A stretch of 64,000 nucleotides of DNA, from assembly GCA_963921195.1 (NCBI GenBank), contig OY992537.1:558001-622000 (forward strand), given 5' to 3'. The stretch's first letter is position 1. Each line of letters starts with the position of its first letter. This DNA is from Pegoplata infirma (Eukaryota > Arthropoda > Insecta > Diptera > Anthomyiidae). A model generated the notes under the pieces. The model was given only the letters and a program-made list of their open reading frames with translations, made no database searches and was not told the DNA's origin. Below are positions 12,416 to 25,067 of the stretch, in pieces. The position numbers and the translations under genes are program-made.

Positions 12416-13810
12416 TGGGTCATTCCAGGCCAAATCACTCATTTTGTTTTTGAATATGTTTTAGTACTTATGAAACGGAACTTGGATACCAATTTTCAGT
12501 CTTTTATTCCAAGTTGGTGTTGAGTAATCAATTTTTCAAAATGGCAATTTTCAACAAAAAATAAAAAAAAAATTAATTTTTAATCAATTTTGACCATTAA
12601 AAAATATAGATATCTTAAAAACAGTTGGACAACGTTTTGTTGGTATTTAAATGTAGTTTTAGAAAAAAATATGAAAAAATTATTAGTAATTATCACTTTT
12701 TTTACGTTTAAAAATTAAAATCGACTTTTTGTAAAAGTCCGAAACCTTCGAGTTTTTTGTAAAAAACATTAAAAATTGTACTCTAAATTACGCAACTTTT
12801 AAGCTATTATTTGAGATGTGATCATAATTCTTTCTATTTTTTTTTTTAATTTTTTTAAATTGCACCTTTTATTTTTTTGACTCTGATTTATTTTATATGG
12901 TGCTCCAAAAAAAATAAATTGGTAGATACTGACCCTAACTTACCCTAGATATATTTATTTGGAGGTAAAATACGTCTCTAAGAAATTAAAGATAATCGGA
13001 CATGGGTAAGGCGTTCAGCATGGTCCTTGAAGTTTAGAAAACGGATTACAAGGAAAAATATGAATTTTTTCTGTTTTCCCAATTTTTTTTGGTACTTTAA
13101 GTTAAGTTTAAATTCAAGTGGTGACAGAGCTTTGATGTGGAGTAAAATGCCTTTCTAATAAGGTACTGAAAACTAAAATCGGTTGAAAATCAGCCAAGTT
13201 ATTACAACTTCCCCAGGCATCTAACGTGGGGCAGACCCCCAAATGAATATATCTAGGGTAAGTTAGGGTCAGTATTTACCAATTTTTTTTTTTTTTTTTT
13301 GGAGCACCATATAAAATAAATCAGAGCCCAAATCATAAAAGGTACAATTTGAAAAATTTAAAAAAAATAGAAAGAATTGTGATCACATCTCGAGTTCTAG
13401 CTTAAAAGTTGGGTACTTTAGAGTAGAGTTTTTAGAGTTTTTTACAAAAAAATCTAAGGTTTCAGACTTTTTCAAAAAGTCGATTTTAATTTTAAAACGT
13501 CACAAAATAAGTGATAATTACTTCGAATAATTTGTTCACAATTTTTTTCTAAAACTACATTTAAATACCAACAAAACGTTGTCCAACTTTTTTTAAGATA
13601 TCTACATATATTTTTTAATGGTCAAAATTAAATAAAAATTTCAATTTTTTTATTTTTTTGAGAAAATCGCCATTTTGAACACCATCTTGGAATAAAAGGC
13701 TGAAAATTGGTGTCCAAGTTGCATTTAATTAGTACTAAAACATATCCAAAAATAAAATAAATCGAAAGGGGTCGGGTCTAAAAGTGAGTGATTTTGCCTG
13801 GAATGCCCCA
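12416..13810. mobile_element. 1.4-kb foldback element with TGGGTCATTCCAGG ends
   Basis: The arms, about 540 bp each (12416-12960 and 13250-13810), pair throughout, for example ACAACGTTTTGTTGGTATTT with its complement and GGTGCTCCAAAA with its complement. The spacer is about 290 bp. TA flanks each end (12414-12415, 13811-13812). It is non-coding. Its terminus GGCATTCCA resembles the 49103-50999 element, so the two may share a transposase source. Confidence 0.75.
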
Positions 13811-13889
13811 TATATAAACAAACACATATGATGCATTTTATTGCAACTATTCTTTATAAGGTTAAATGTTGGCACATTCAGAGAACAAA

Positions 13890-14640
13890 GCGCTCATTTA
13901 CTTGCATAGTGTCATAACTCAAAATATTTGATTTTGCAGAAGTCGCCTTTGAAGTTTACAATTAAATCTGGTTTCCATTGAAAAAGGACGGTACATAGAA
14001 AATGTAAAAAAAATTGCGTATACTCTGCTCAAACGGTGAGTTCACAAAAAAAAAACTTGTCAAATAACTAGAAAAAGTCTCGTAATCCCAATTTACCAAT
14101 ATTTGACAGTTTTCATTGTTTTTTAACAAAAAAAAATTGGATCGAAATTAGAATTTTTTGTAGTTTTACAATTTTTGTTTGTAATTTTACAAATTTTCAA
14201 GATAATTTTACAAAAAAAAAATCTAGTAAATCCACGAGAATTCCTTGTAAGTTTTATTTTGCCAAAAAAGTTGTAAACTTACAATTTTATTGGTAAAAAG
14301 CTTGTAAAATTACAAAAAAGCTCGTAGTTTTTACTAGGAATTTTCGTAACTTAGGAGGTAGCAATAAATCTAGTAAAGCTACGAGAGAGAATGCCTAGTA
14401 AATTTTATCGCGTTAAAAAAATTGTAAATTTACAGTTTTATTGGTAAAAACCCAGTAAAATTACAAAATGTAGAATTACTAGGAATTCTTGTTAAATAGG
14501 AGGTAGCAAAAAAAAGTAACAAATTTTTTCTTGTAACAAGTTTTTTTTTAAGTATTTAAAAGTTATTAATGCGCATTTTAGATGTATAATAAACTCAAAA
14601 ATCACATTTTTTTTAGTTATTATGCATTGAGGGTAATGAG
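13890..14640. other. Intergenic repeats
   Basis: At 13890-13960 a relative of the intron-1 MITE occurs (GCGCTCATTTACTTGCA). At 14060-14510 ACAAAAA/TTGTAA words recur (TAGTAAA...AATTACAA), giving two diverged tandem-like units near 14170-14340 and 14350-14510. Confidence 0.35.
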
Positions 14641-15208
14641 TAGGGATGAGATTTCCATGCAAATGCATGTTTTTTGTCGATAGTCAAAAAACGATATCGA
14701 CCAATTATCTTTCCGAATCAAGAAATTTGCGTTAAAATGGCATCGATTTGTTTTTGCATATTTTTGCATATTTTGGTGAAAATGCATATTTTTGCATATT
14801 TTGGTTTTAAATGCATATTTTGTGCATATTTCCAACTTTTAAGTGCATATTTTTGCATATTTTGGCATAAATTAGCAAAAAATCAAATTGAAATTTATTC
14901 GTTTCAAAAACTATTTTAAATTTTAAAAATTTATTTTGAAAATAAGAAAAATTATTTTCTTCTTTTATTTTTTTTTATAGATTGCGTTAATTTCTAAAAA
15001 ATCTTGCTTATATAAAGTTTTAAATGTTACTATTTAAACCCGGCGTTTTGCTTTTTAAGAAGTTTTTCCTATAAAAACCAGATTTTTATTGCACAAATTT
15101 TATTTTTAAGTGCATATTTTTAGGTTTTTTAGTGCATATTTTGAATTTTTTAGCGCATATTTTAAGCGCATATTTTCGATTTTTTAGTGCATGAAAATCT
15201 CATCCCTA
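14641..15208. mobile_element. Non-autonomous hAT element with GCATATTTT subterminal repeats, copy 1
   Basis: The 568-bp element has ends TAGGGATGAGATTT and AATCTCATCCCTA, which fit the hAT YARNG rule. It is flanked by a perfect 8-bp duplication GTAATGAG (14633-14640, 15209-15216). About a dozen GCATATTTT or similar words sit in both subterminal regions, in opposite orientation at the two ends, like transposase-binding clusters. No transposase is encoded. Confidence 0.85.
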
Positions 15209-15216
15209 GTAATGAG

Positions 15217-17320
15217 CAATATGGTTTGCATTTCCGAACAGTGTATGAATTCCATGAAATTTGGATGAGTTGCTCACCAAAATCAAATTTTTTGTTAAAG
15301 TATTTTTCCAAAAACCAATATTGTTATTCGCCATGCATCAATTTCTATCAAATAACTAAAAACTAACAAAAATCGGTGATCGGCCAGTTAGATTTCCCAT
15401 GGGTTTGCCCACACATAACTAACGATTTACTACAGAGATTATAAAAATATTTATGGATGTATTGTAGCGGAAGAATGAGGCTTTTAAAAACATTGATTGT
15501 TCGTGCCACCCTGTTTAAACACAGGGTATTTACAACTCCGAAATTTTACTACATCATGATGCATCAATGGGTAAAATGCTTTTTATTTTTAAGCTTGTGT
15601 AGACAATTTTTCGATGCGACACACATGGAATAACAAAGTAAGTATGTCCCTGATTATGCGTTTAGTGAATATCAAAATAGTTTGGGAGTTATTAACCTTT
15701 AATGGGATCAAATGTGCATGGTCTCCCCTATATAATGTGCACTTATCAAAGACCAACAAAAACTATTTGAAATTTTAACAACAAAGAACGCAAATTATGA
15801 TGCAAATAAATATTTTATTGCAAGTTTCATTGAAGTGTTCACATACTAATACATACTCGTACTAACATACTCATACACACTTAAACTCAAGTAAGTAAGC
15901 AGCACATTACACAAATGGACATTTAGAGTAAGTACGTGCTGTTCAAGAGGCGTTTGGAAGATTTTCTAAGTTTCTGGGTATATCTGCATTAGGGCGACAT
16001 AATTTTGGTTTAAGTTTTAAGTGCATTTTTGAGCCGTCGGATAAAAGCAACAAAAAAATACAAGTAAGAAAATCATAGTCGATCAAGAACAACCATACAC
16101 CAGAGTTTTCCGGAAAATGGGTCCCAAGTCTAAACATGAACCGATTGGATCCATCTTTCGTTAGATCTCTAATTAGTGGAGAAAACACGCACAAACCTAT
16201 TTTTAGTAAAATTGGCTTTTTTTGTTAACAGAATATCGGGCGAAATTTTTATTTTTATACATACAGTAAAAAACTCGATCTAAATTTTCAAAACGCTTCA
16301 TGAGTGTTTTGGCTTATTAATGGTAAACTTAAATTTTTTCGGCACCATTCAAAACACACTCGGTGACCCCAAAAATGTTGTACAGTGTAAATTGTAAAAT
16401 CAACTTAATTTAAAACAAATATTAAAATTACATAATAGGAATTCGGCTTAGTTGTGAAATTACAATAAATCTATTAAATAATCAAATAATTTAGCGGTCA
16501 CCCTAATATGCAACATCTCTAGTACTTCTAAATTCTAAAAACGTTTTGTTGCATTTGTATATTCTTTTGTACGCGCTTATAAAAACGAAAACAGATCAAC
16601 AAAAACATGATACCAGATACATATTTGCATAGTACATCATACGCGGGTACAAGGGAGGGGAAAAGAAAACAGTATAACTAAATATTTAATATTTTATTCT
16701 AAATATTTCTAAGTATTTATTTTAAAAAACTAAATGACAAAGAATTTTGCTAAAATATCCATTTCAGCAGAAAAATCAGCTTAAAATTAAATGACAGCGA
16801 ATTCCTTTAAAACATCCATTTAAACAGAAAAATCTGCTAAGTTTGATAATTCAAACTGAAAGTTGTTTTACAGAATTTCCAACAGAGTTTTTCTTCTGAG
16901 TTTACGAATTTTTACAAACAATGCACATGTTGTATTTAGCAGTAATTATTAATGTGGTGGTTTATTAAAAACTAGTTTGACCGAATATACGGCTTCGGCA
17001 TTGGCCGAATAACTAATAAGTAATTTAACTAACGTGTTCAAAAATGTTTTTGTGGCAAAGACATTTGAATGCGATGTTCTTGCGGGTTACCGCTTTTTTG
17101 ATTCGAAACGAAAACGTTTTCGAACAGAATTTTCTTTTTGCAAAAAATTCGAAAAATTAATTTTAAAGCGCCACTCTAATAAACATACATGTTCGAATAG
17201 GAATAAAATAAAAATAAAAAATCTTATTAATTGTCTTTTTAGCCTTACATTTTTCCCAATAAAAAGTTAGCTGCAACAGTTAGCTGTTAATTTTCTTCTT
17301 GTTAGTTTATATTAGTGCAT
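15217..17320. other. Intergenic; one old foldback end
   Basis: At 15360-15410 ATCGGTGATCGGCCAGTTAG and ATTTCCCATGGGTTTG match the terminus of the 41813-43320 element. Otherwise only AT-rich sequence with no supported gene was seen. Confidence 0.4.
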
Positions 17321-17324
17321 ACGA

Positions 17325-18555
17325 TAAGTACCGTAGTAAGTACCAATAATACCGGTATTACGGGAAAATGTTACCGGTTTCCCGGCTCTTGAATGATTCT
17401 TGGTTCCGGGTTAAACGGTATTTCCGGGACTACTGGTATGTATGTTTTGCAAAAATTGTACAATTAAACCTTCTCTCCGTTTTTACCAAAAAAGAAATAC
17501 AAAACATGTGAAAAGCACCACATCCATGTTTTTAATGAATTTAAGAAAAAAAATAGTTACACGATTTTTAAATAATTTTACAAACACAACTAAATATTAG
17601 CCCTGTTTTCGCATAACCGTATATACGCTTACCCATACACATTTTAAATTATCCACGCTTAAACTTAGCGTGTATAATTATCGCAGTTTTTTATAAGCAT
17701 CGAATAAAAGTGAAGCTATGTTCAAATTTTTAATGTTATAGCATAGACATAACCCTTATTTTCTTGTTTGCCTTAATAAATTTTGACACACAACACCAGT
17801 GATGCCAAGTACATTTTGTTAAACGTGGATGCGTTTTCGGTAAAACGGTTAATGTTAACATATATACGGTTATGCGAAAACAGGGCTTTTGCTGAAGTAT
17901 TGATGAAATGGTGTAATTACTAAATTAAATTTTTTTATGTTATATATGGTTTGAACTAGTGCCCCCCATTTCCCGGTTCTCGGTATTCCCGGGAATACCG
18001 GTATTCCCGGTTCTGGTACCGGTTTCCCGGTTCTAGATATATTCCCGGGAATACCGGTATTCCCGGTTCTGTTTTTCACATGTTTTGAGTTTTTTTTTTG
18101 GTAAAAGCAAAAAAGAAATTTTAATTGTACAAAATTTACATACCGGTAGTCCCGGGAATACCGTCAGAACCGGAACCGGGAATACCGGTATTCCCGGGAA
18201 TACCGGGAATGAATTAAGAACCGGGAAACCGGTACCATTTCCCGGTAATACCGAGAACCGGGAATACCGGTATTCCCGGTACTACGGTACTGACCGTAGG
18301 CACTAGTTTGAATTCAGAAAGGTGTGAAAGAAAAATTTATTTTTCTAAAAAGACATCCTGGTTCGTTTTTTACTAGTTTCATATAATCCAGATATTATAA
18401 TCATCAGAAAAACTTTTTTTATGGTTTAGTATTTTTTTTCTTTTTTGGATAACCAGGACCGGTATTCCCGGAAATATATAAAGAACCGGGAAACCGGTAT
18501 CAGAACCGGGAATTCCGGGGATACCGAGAACCGGGAAATGGGGGGGGGGCACAAG
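17325..18555. repeat. CCGG-rich nested palindrome cluster
   Basis: Clusters at 17345-17440, 17963-18073, 18143-18296 and 18463-18545 consist of GGGAATACCGG, CCGGTATTCCC, GGTTTCCCGGTTCT and complements, including repeated self-complementary CGGGAATACCGGTATTCCCG. Inverted ends are seen at about 17325/18296 (AAGTACCGTAGTA) and 17953/18555 (TAGTGCCCCCCATTTCCCGG). Local GC is far above the surroundings. It looks like nested or duplicated foldback elements of one family. Confidence 0.65.
17599..17887. mobile_element. 289-bp MITE with 27-bp perfect inverted ends
   Basis: The ends begin AGCCCTGTTTTCGCATAACC and are matched perfectly for 27 bp by the right end (17861-17887). The interior is non-coding and AT-rich. 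It sits within the CCGG cluster. A target duplication could not be decided. Confidence 0.75.
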
Positions 18556-19622
18556 TACAAATAAATGCTTTTAAATATATATTTTATATTTGCTACTTAG
18601 TATCTATGTGTTTCTTTCATCAAAATGAGTAGATACAAGTAATGACGAAAATCCATGAACTAATGAAAATTCAAAAGTTAAGTTTAGGATTATGAAATTA
18701 CGTCAAAAAAAAGTGCAAATCAAAAAGTCTAGTCCTTTACAAAAAGAAAAAATATACTATTCAAACTTTTATACAAATTTGTACTGCTATAAAGCTTTAT
18801 ATTTTCTTCATTTTTCATTCATCTCAAATGAATTCCATTCTAAAACTAATTACATTAATCATTTTTTGTCCTTAGAAATACAGACAGACAGGCAGTTGGT
18901 TCAAACACACAATAACCATCGAAAACGACATCTATCCGCCTTTAAGAAAAAAACTGATACTACATACAAATTTACATACATTTATTTTTAAAATGTTGTA
19001 AAAAATGAAATAAAATCTCTTACAAAAGAACATTTCTTTGAAGGAATGAAGAGAATAAAAAACGTAAAAATAATGTTAAAAAGCATAAGATAAAAATCTT
19101 AAAGAACCATCAAACAATTTACATTCATTTGTATTCAATTGTAATCAAATTTATATATTTTTTCCCCATCGTCTATTATTACTTTTGCTTTTTTACTTAA
19201 AAACTTACAGGATGAGATATGCAGCTAGACAACTTATTGTAGATTAAATCGGTATTTGAAAGTGGTACAATTAGATGGTAATATTTTAAAATATATTTTA
19301 AATTCCTAAGTCATTAGAGATGGAGACTATGACTGACTATGAACGGATTCAATGATTCCGTGGTTTAACTCCTTTAAAAAATAACAGATAATATAATAGA
19401 CTTTGTCTGATATTATCAACACAAGAAAAGTTCCTAATTTCAGCAGTTGCGGTTTGATAACATTTTCTGCAGACTTAGCAATAAGAGAAATTTTCTAGTT
19501 TCTATGTAACTTTTTTTAAATTTATCATTTACATCCAAATGTATGTCAAATCGTATGAGACAGCCAAACTAATTGCTGATGCAAAAGTGGGCGCAGTAAA
19601 ATAATAGCACCCAATAAAAAAC
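18556..19622. other. Intergenic, no gene recognised
   Basis: The open frame at 18692-18991 (99 aa) is Lys/Phe/Tyr-rich with AT-driven composition and no recognisable domain; I do not call it a gene. Confidence 0.35.
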
Positions 19623-19630
19623 GTTATAAT

Positions 19631-20176
19631 CAAGGAGAGGACTTTCATGCAAATGCATGTTTTTCCCCTTTGGTTATAGAACAGCATAAACAAGATATCT
19701 TTGCGAATCAAAGAATTTGCTTAAAAATGGCATCGATTCGTTAGTGCATATTTTTGCATATTTTGCTTAAAATGCATATTTTTGCATATTTTGCTATTAT
19801 TTCGCTATAAATGCATATTTTTAGGTCATATTTTGTATAAATTTTTGTTTTTTAGCTATTTGTTTAGTATTTTTAGCTATTTTTATGATTTTTTTTATGA
19901 TGTTTTTTTTTTTTGTATTAAAGCAATTATAAATTTTTTTTAATAATTTTTATTTTTTTAATAACATTTTATACACACTGTATATATGTTAATCTAAGCT
20001 TAAAATGCCAGACTGGATTCAAAAGTTATGTTTTTTTTAATAAAAGTAAAAAACAAGTGAATATTTATGATTTTTAGTGCATATTTTAAGATTTTTAGGG
20101 CATATTTCAAGACTTTTTAGTGCATATTTTAGGCGCCTAAAACATAGTTTTTTAGTGCATGAAGGTCCTGTCCCTG
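19631..20176. mobile_element. Non-autonomous hAT element with GCATATTTT subterminal repeats, copy 2
   Basis: The ends CAAGGAGAGGACTTTCATGC and GCATGAAGGTCCTGTCCCTG are flanked by a perfect 8-bp duplication GTTATAAT (19623-19630, 20177-20184). The body resembles copy 1 (AATGGCATCGATT, TGCATATTTTTGCATATTTT), but the middle is AT-rich and different. Confidence 0.85.
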
Positions 20177-20478
20177 GTTATAATCAAAAAATATATTTTT
20201 CAATATTCGTTTAATATTTGGTTGCATCATCATTATTATCACATTTTTTGGCATCATCCATGCTACAGATTAATGTACGGCCGGTTTTGTAACATTTTTG
20301 TTATCAATCTCTTAAAAAAAAAACACACCTGATCCCTGGAAACAAGCCTTAAGGGATCAAGTTTGCAGTTATATTAAAAACGTTGTCTATATAATCTATA
20401 CGTTAGAAAAGCATTTGATCGGTGTCATTAATTTTAGTTTTATTTTTTGATTCATTAAGAAAATTACATTAGGATAAG

Positions 20479-20529
20479 GGTGCGTATTATTAATGTATCG
20501 TATGCATGATAATATTAATAATACGCACC
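20479..20529. repeat. 16-bp perfect inverted repeat
   Basis: GGTGCGTATTATTAAT at 20479-20494 is complemented exactly at 20514-20529, with a 19-nt loop. Confidence 0.6.
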
Positions 20530-22842
20530 GTAATTCTAGAGATAAAATAAAAATCAACTAAATCGATAACACTTGTTTGCAAATTAAAATAATTTTTTAT
20601 CCACAAAATTTAACATTTATTTTCCATAAAAAATCTTACTCTAAATTCGAAAATAAAGTTGTAGATAGATTGAGAAAATATTGCTAACTTTTCAAATTTG
20701 TAACAATTTAAAAAAGTAGTTTTATTTAAATAAATATTTTTCCGGACCAAATAAGTGGATTTTTCGGTTTTAAATTAAATGTTATTAGGGGTGTTCCGTA
20801 GCGCATCCTGAATTAAATTGACATCATTTTAATCTGTAAAGGTTTCCGCGTTTTACAGCCAAAATACTAAAACCATATTTTTTGACTTTCGCAATTAAAT
20901 TTAATAAGCTACAAGCAGCAAAAAACAAAAATAAAATCGGTTAAGAATTAAACGAATCAACCCCCCCCCCCCCCCCAAAGATGGTGATTTAGCACCCTTT
21001 TACGGGAAAAATAACAAAATAAAAAACAGTTGGCTACCATAAAACCTGTTGGCTACCAGCAGCTACAGATTTAAATCTTAGTGCATTTAAAAAAAAAAGA
21101 AAATATTTTTGTTTTTAACAAAATTGATGTCAAAAGTTTCGCAATACAGAGATTCAGCGGCATCCCAAAGATCCAAAAACTGTTTTTCGCAGCTTTTGAT
21201 TTGTATGGAAAAATGATTTTTTAGGCCCCGCTCTTTAAGGCCCCGTCGCTTAGAGAAGGCGTGGTCGTAGGGGCATAAAATGACTCATAAGTTATTTTCA
21301 AGTCAAATGAAAAAAAAAAATGAGCGGGCACCGCCTCAACATAAATTAATAGTAATTTATGGTACAGAAAAAGGTATATAATTTTATATAAAATTATACA
21401 GAAAAACAAATTTTATAATCCTCTTATAATTTCATACGATTATATCAACCGTACATCTTTTAATCCGAATTATGACTTGAACCCTTAATACAGAAATATA
21501 ATTTTAAAAATGTTTAACTTTGTGACATTTACAATAGAATGTTATTTCTAAATTTCGTTTAAATTAAGTAAAATTGTCGATAAATCGATAAATAGATTCT
21601 AAGGCGATAGTCAGATAAAAAAAAATTATTTTAAAGAAAATTCATAAAGTATTTAATTAGCTTTAATTTAAAAGTTTAATAATTCAAATCCTCCGTTTTT
21701 GTTCATAGATATTTTTATTTAGTTAAAACCACCTTTCAAAATATGGAATTTTCCAATATCTTAAAAACTGTTATAATTTTACGCTTTTTGACTTCAGTTT
21801 TGGATTCAGCGCATGATTTACATAAAAAATAAATGTTAAATATTGTAAATCGAACAATTTAACTAAAAATTATTAAAAACTGGATTTCTTATTTTTTACT
21901 CAAATGCATCTAACTTTTACCCTTTTTAGTGGATTTTCTTAAAAACCCTCCTATTTTCTTTGTAATTGAACAGACTATGTAGAATTGTAAAGAGAGAAAT
22001 GGATTTTATGATTATTTTTCATTCTGAAATTAAGAATAGAATTTACTTTTTGCCCCAAATTTCAGTAAAATTGAAGCAAAATTGTCGATATATCGATTAA
22101 TACTTAGCTTCTAAGGCGAAAACCGTATTAAAAAATGTTGTATGTGGAATTGATAAAGCATTAAATTATTTTAATTTAAAACGAATAAATTTCCCATTTT
22201 TAATCCGGAGATGTTTTTTTTTAAAGTAAAACTACTTTTTTAAAAAGTTGAAAATTTAGCAATGTCTCAAAAACTGTTTGGACTTTGGACTTAATTTTCG
22301 GATTCAGCAGAGATTTTATATGGAAAATAAATGCAAAATGTCGTGGATACAAATCACTGTAAACTAGTGTAATTGACCTCTAAAACTTCAAAATAACAAT
22401 TTTAAAAGCCATGTTGAATTAGCCATTTTTAATTTTGTATTTAGAATCGAATTTGGATTCAGCGGCTTTGAAACCATCTAGATACAAACATTCGTTTTAA
22501 TCGCATTACTTTTACAAATTGTCATATTGGATCCACCATTTTGAATTTGGTATTTTTGATTTTTTTTTTTTTTAATTTTTGACTGTTAACATTTTTAGAT
22601 ATTAATTTACAACACTTTAGATATTAATTATATATAATTTTATAAAATTTTTTGGAAAATTTTACCTATATAAAAAACTTATTTATTCGGGTAATAATTT
22701 TGTGTAGAAATTTTTAATTTTTTAAACTTCTGTTGGCGAAAATTTTACTTTAAAATTTTTCTATGAACTGTTTAGTTTGACTCTTGATGGCACTTTAAAT
22801 ATAATTAATTGTAGTATCACATTTACAGCAAGATTAAATTAA
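20530..22842. other. Repetitive intergenic stretch
   Basis: It contains a C-tract (20960-20976), a truncated relative of the 8770-9714 foldback (21190-21345), and diverged words such as ATTCAGCGG and TCGATAAATCGAT repeated at 21550-22100 and 22300-22480. Similar GGATTCAGCG/ATCAGCGAT words recur at 35940-36400. No gene was recognised. Confidence 0.4.
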
Positions 22843-23359
22843 CTACATGTAAAATAAATTAGTTGTCTTTAAAAAAAAAATTTTCATCTTTAGAAAATCA
22901 CTAACTCTCCCAAAGCGGTTAATTCTTTTGTTAAACAAACTAAAGGTAAATGTTCGTTGTACAATGGCGTTACTTAGAACCTTGACTAGAGTAAGATTGC
23001 CATGACGGTAATATAGAAAAAATGCCTGGAATGCTTGTCTCAAACATGATGTCTGTGTATAACGACTGAATCGGTGCCAGCTTGTTTGAACTGGTGGGAT
23101 TATGTATGTACTGCATGTACAAAAAGAATATATTTTCCTACAATAAAAGAATAACAAACAACAAAAGAACGTGAAAATGGTTGTTCTTGATGTTAAACAT
23201 TTTGTAAATGCCTAATATTTATGATATCCACTTAACCAAAACATGATGATACTTATTTCATATACTTATCCAGCCCTTTCGATTAAAAGACGAACTAATC
23301 GTTTAACTCAAAACTATTTCTAAAGCAAAAATGTTTCAGATTTTTAAAAATCTTGCTAT

Positions 23360-23500
23360 TTTTTATGACAAGGAGAAAACTTCCTTTTCAACTGCCTTCG
23401 CTCAATGGACAGCCGTTGAAGCTCTCCGAGACTGCAAATTATCTGGGAGTGTTTTTCGACTACAAATTAAATTGGAACTGCAACAAAGGGTTAAAAGGCA
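23360..23500 (+). pseudogene. Relic of a non-LTR retrotransposon ORF2 (RT C-terminal part)
   Basis: The translation TRRKLPFQLPSLNGQPLKLS followed by ETANYLGVFFDYKLNWN matches the pattern (..L.G..L.LSE..KYLGV.LD.KLNW..) found after the RT palm in Jockey/R1-type elements. Frame is lost soon after, at about 23500. It is a short dead fragment; the region upstream to 22843 is not clearly part of it. Confidence 0.75.
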
Positions 23501-24284
23501 TGAATAACATAAAAGAAAAAAATATTGTAGATAGTTAATTTTTTAAAAATATGCAAATATATGATTTTTTTTTTTTTAACTGCCATATATTCGTCTCATT
23601 TCTAACTGTTTAACAGAATTCAAAGGGATTTATGGTAAAGTAAATGAGTGAAATAATGACTTAATTAAAACTTAAAGAAATGTTTATTGGCATTAACAAA
23701 AAGCATACTGGTAAGTATGAAATTACTACTTACTTTGTGTATTAAATCTTTAATAGTTAAATAAGTGGGTTGACCTTCAATTATGTCTCTTCAAAGAAAT
23801 GGTAATTTGAAAATGCAACCACAGAATTTTGAGAGTCTATTCACAAAGATGGTTGTTGAATCACAATCATAGAAAATACAAATTTTGCTTGAAAGATAAA
23901 AAAATAATAAAAAATTCCTACATAGAAATAAATAAAAATTAATTTAAATTAAAAAAAATCGTTGATAATTGAAGAATAAAGAAAATGCGCGCATTAAATA
24001 AAAATTTTATTTAAAATAAAATATTAAATAAAAATGTAACTGAAAATAAAATTTTATTCCGCAGAATAAACTCTTTTTCATTTAAATTAATATTTGTTTT
24101 CTGTTACACTCATTTGAATCATGATTCGAGGCCTTTTCATGTTCCCCAACAAACTCCACTTTCTACTTTAAAAGGTAGAATACATAACTAATTTTTATTA
24201 TTTAGTAAAAATTAAAACACACTTTTAATTAAAATTTTAATTAAATGAATTAAAAATTTAATTGAAAATAATCTAAATATTTAA

Positions 24285-24787
24285 TCTTCTTATTATATAA
24301 AAACGTTTGTGCGGGGTACATGTTACTGAAACTTAAGAACCGCTGAACCAATTGACACCAAATTTGGACAATATATAAGTTTAGTCTGCAGCCAGGTTTC
24401 TCTTAAGTTTAATGCCGATAGGTGGCGCTGTTGTCGCAATATTTTAATTTTTGGTATTTATGGTACGATTCGGCTGAAATTCACAAAATGTATTTTTAAA
24501 ACAAAAATAAGTTTTCTGATAAAATTTGGACCTGATTGGTGGCGCTGTTGTCGTCATAATTACATTTTTGGAATGGTACACTTTGGCAAAAATTCACAAG
24601 ATATATTTATTAAACCAAAATAAGTGAAGTTATTAACAAAATTCTTAACTTCAGTAAAATTTTACGGTACTTTAGAATATGTGTATGTTTTGTCATAAGA
24701 AAATAACCCCTATAGATGGCGCCGGGGAGAAGCTATTTAGATATTTATGTACAAGTCATCCCGGGTAACGCCGGGCGCTTCAGCTAG
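24285..24787 (+). mobile_element. Non-autonomous Helitron-like element
   Basis: It begins TCTTCTTATTATATAAAAAC after an A and ends CTAG before a T. A short GC hairpin (CCCGG GTAACG CCGGG, 24760-24775) lies 8 nt before the CTAG. TC start, CTRR end, terminal hairpin and A-T insertion site are the Helitron signature. About 503 bp; it carries no Rep/helicase ORF. Confidence 0.75.
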
Positions 24788-25067
24788 TTATTTCATAAAA
24801 ATTGTTTCAAAAATAAAATGTTTTTGTTTGTCATAAAAAAACACATACACACGGATAACAAATCAAAGTAAATAAGTAAAATCAAAAATTTAACTAAAAT
24901 ACATATCAATTTAATTAAATAAATAAAATTTTAATTGAAATCGAATATACGATATAAGTTTCTGTTTACCCAGAAAAAATTTGTACACTCAAAATATTTT
25001 GTAAGTAAATTCAACTGAAAATTCGTTTAAAACAATCGTTTTTCCTTTTAAAAACGGACTACTTATA

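Noticed and set aside
14060..14510. Cluster of replication-origin-like AT words
   Set aside because: Simple AAAAATTGTAA repeats fit diverged duplicated repeat units; no further support.
22843..23157. 104-aa open frame on the minus strand
   Set aside because: No recognisable motif. It lies near a non-LTR relic, but the reading does not match ORF2 patterns I know.
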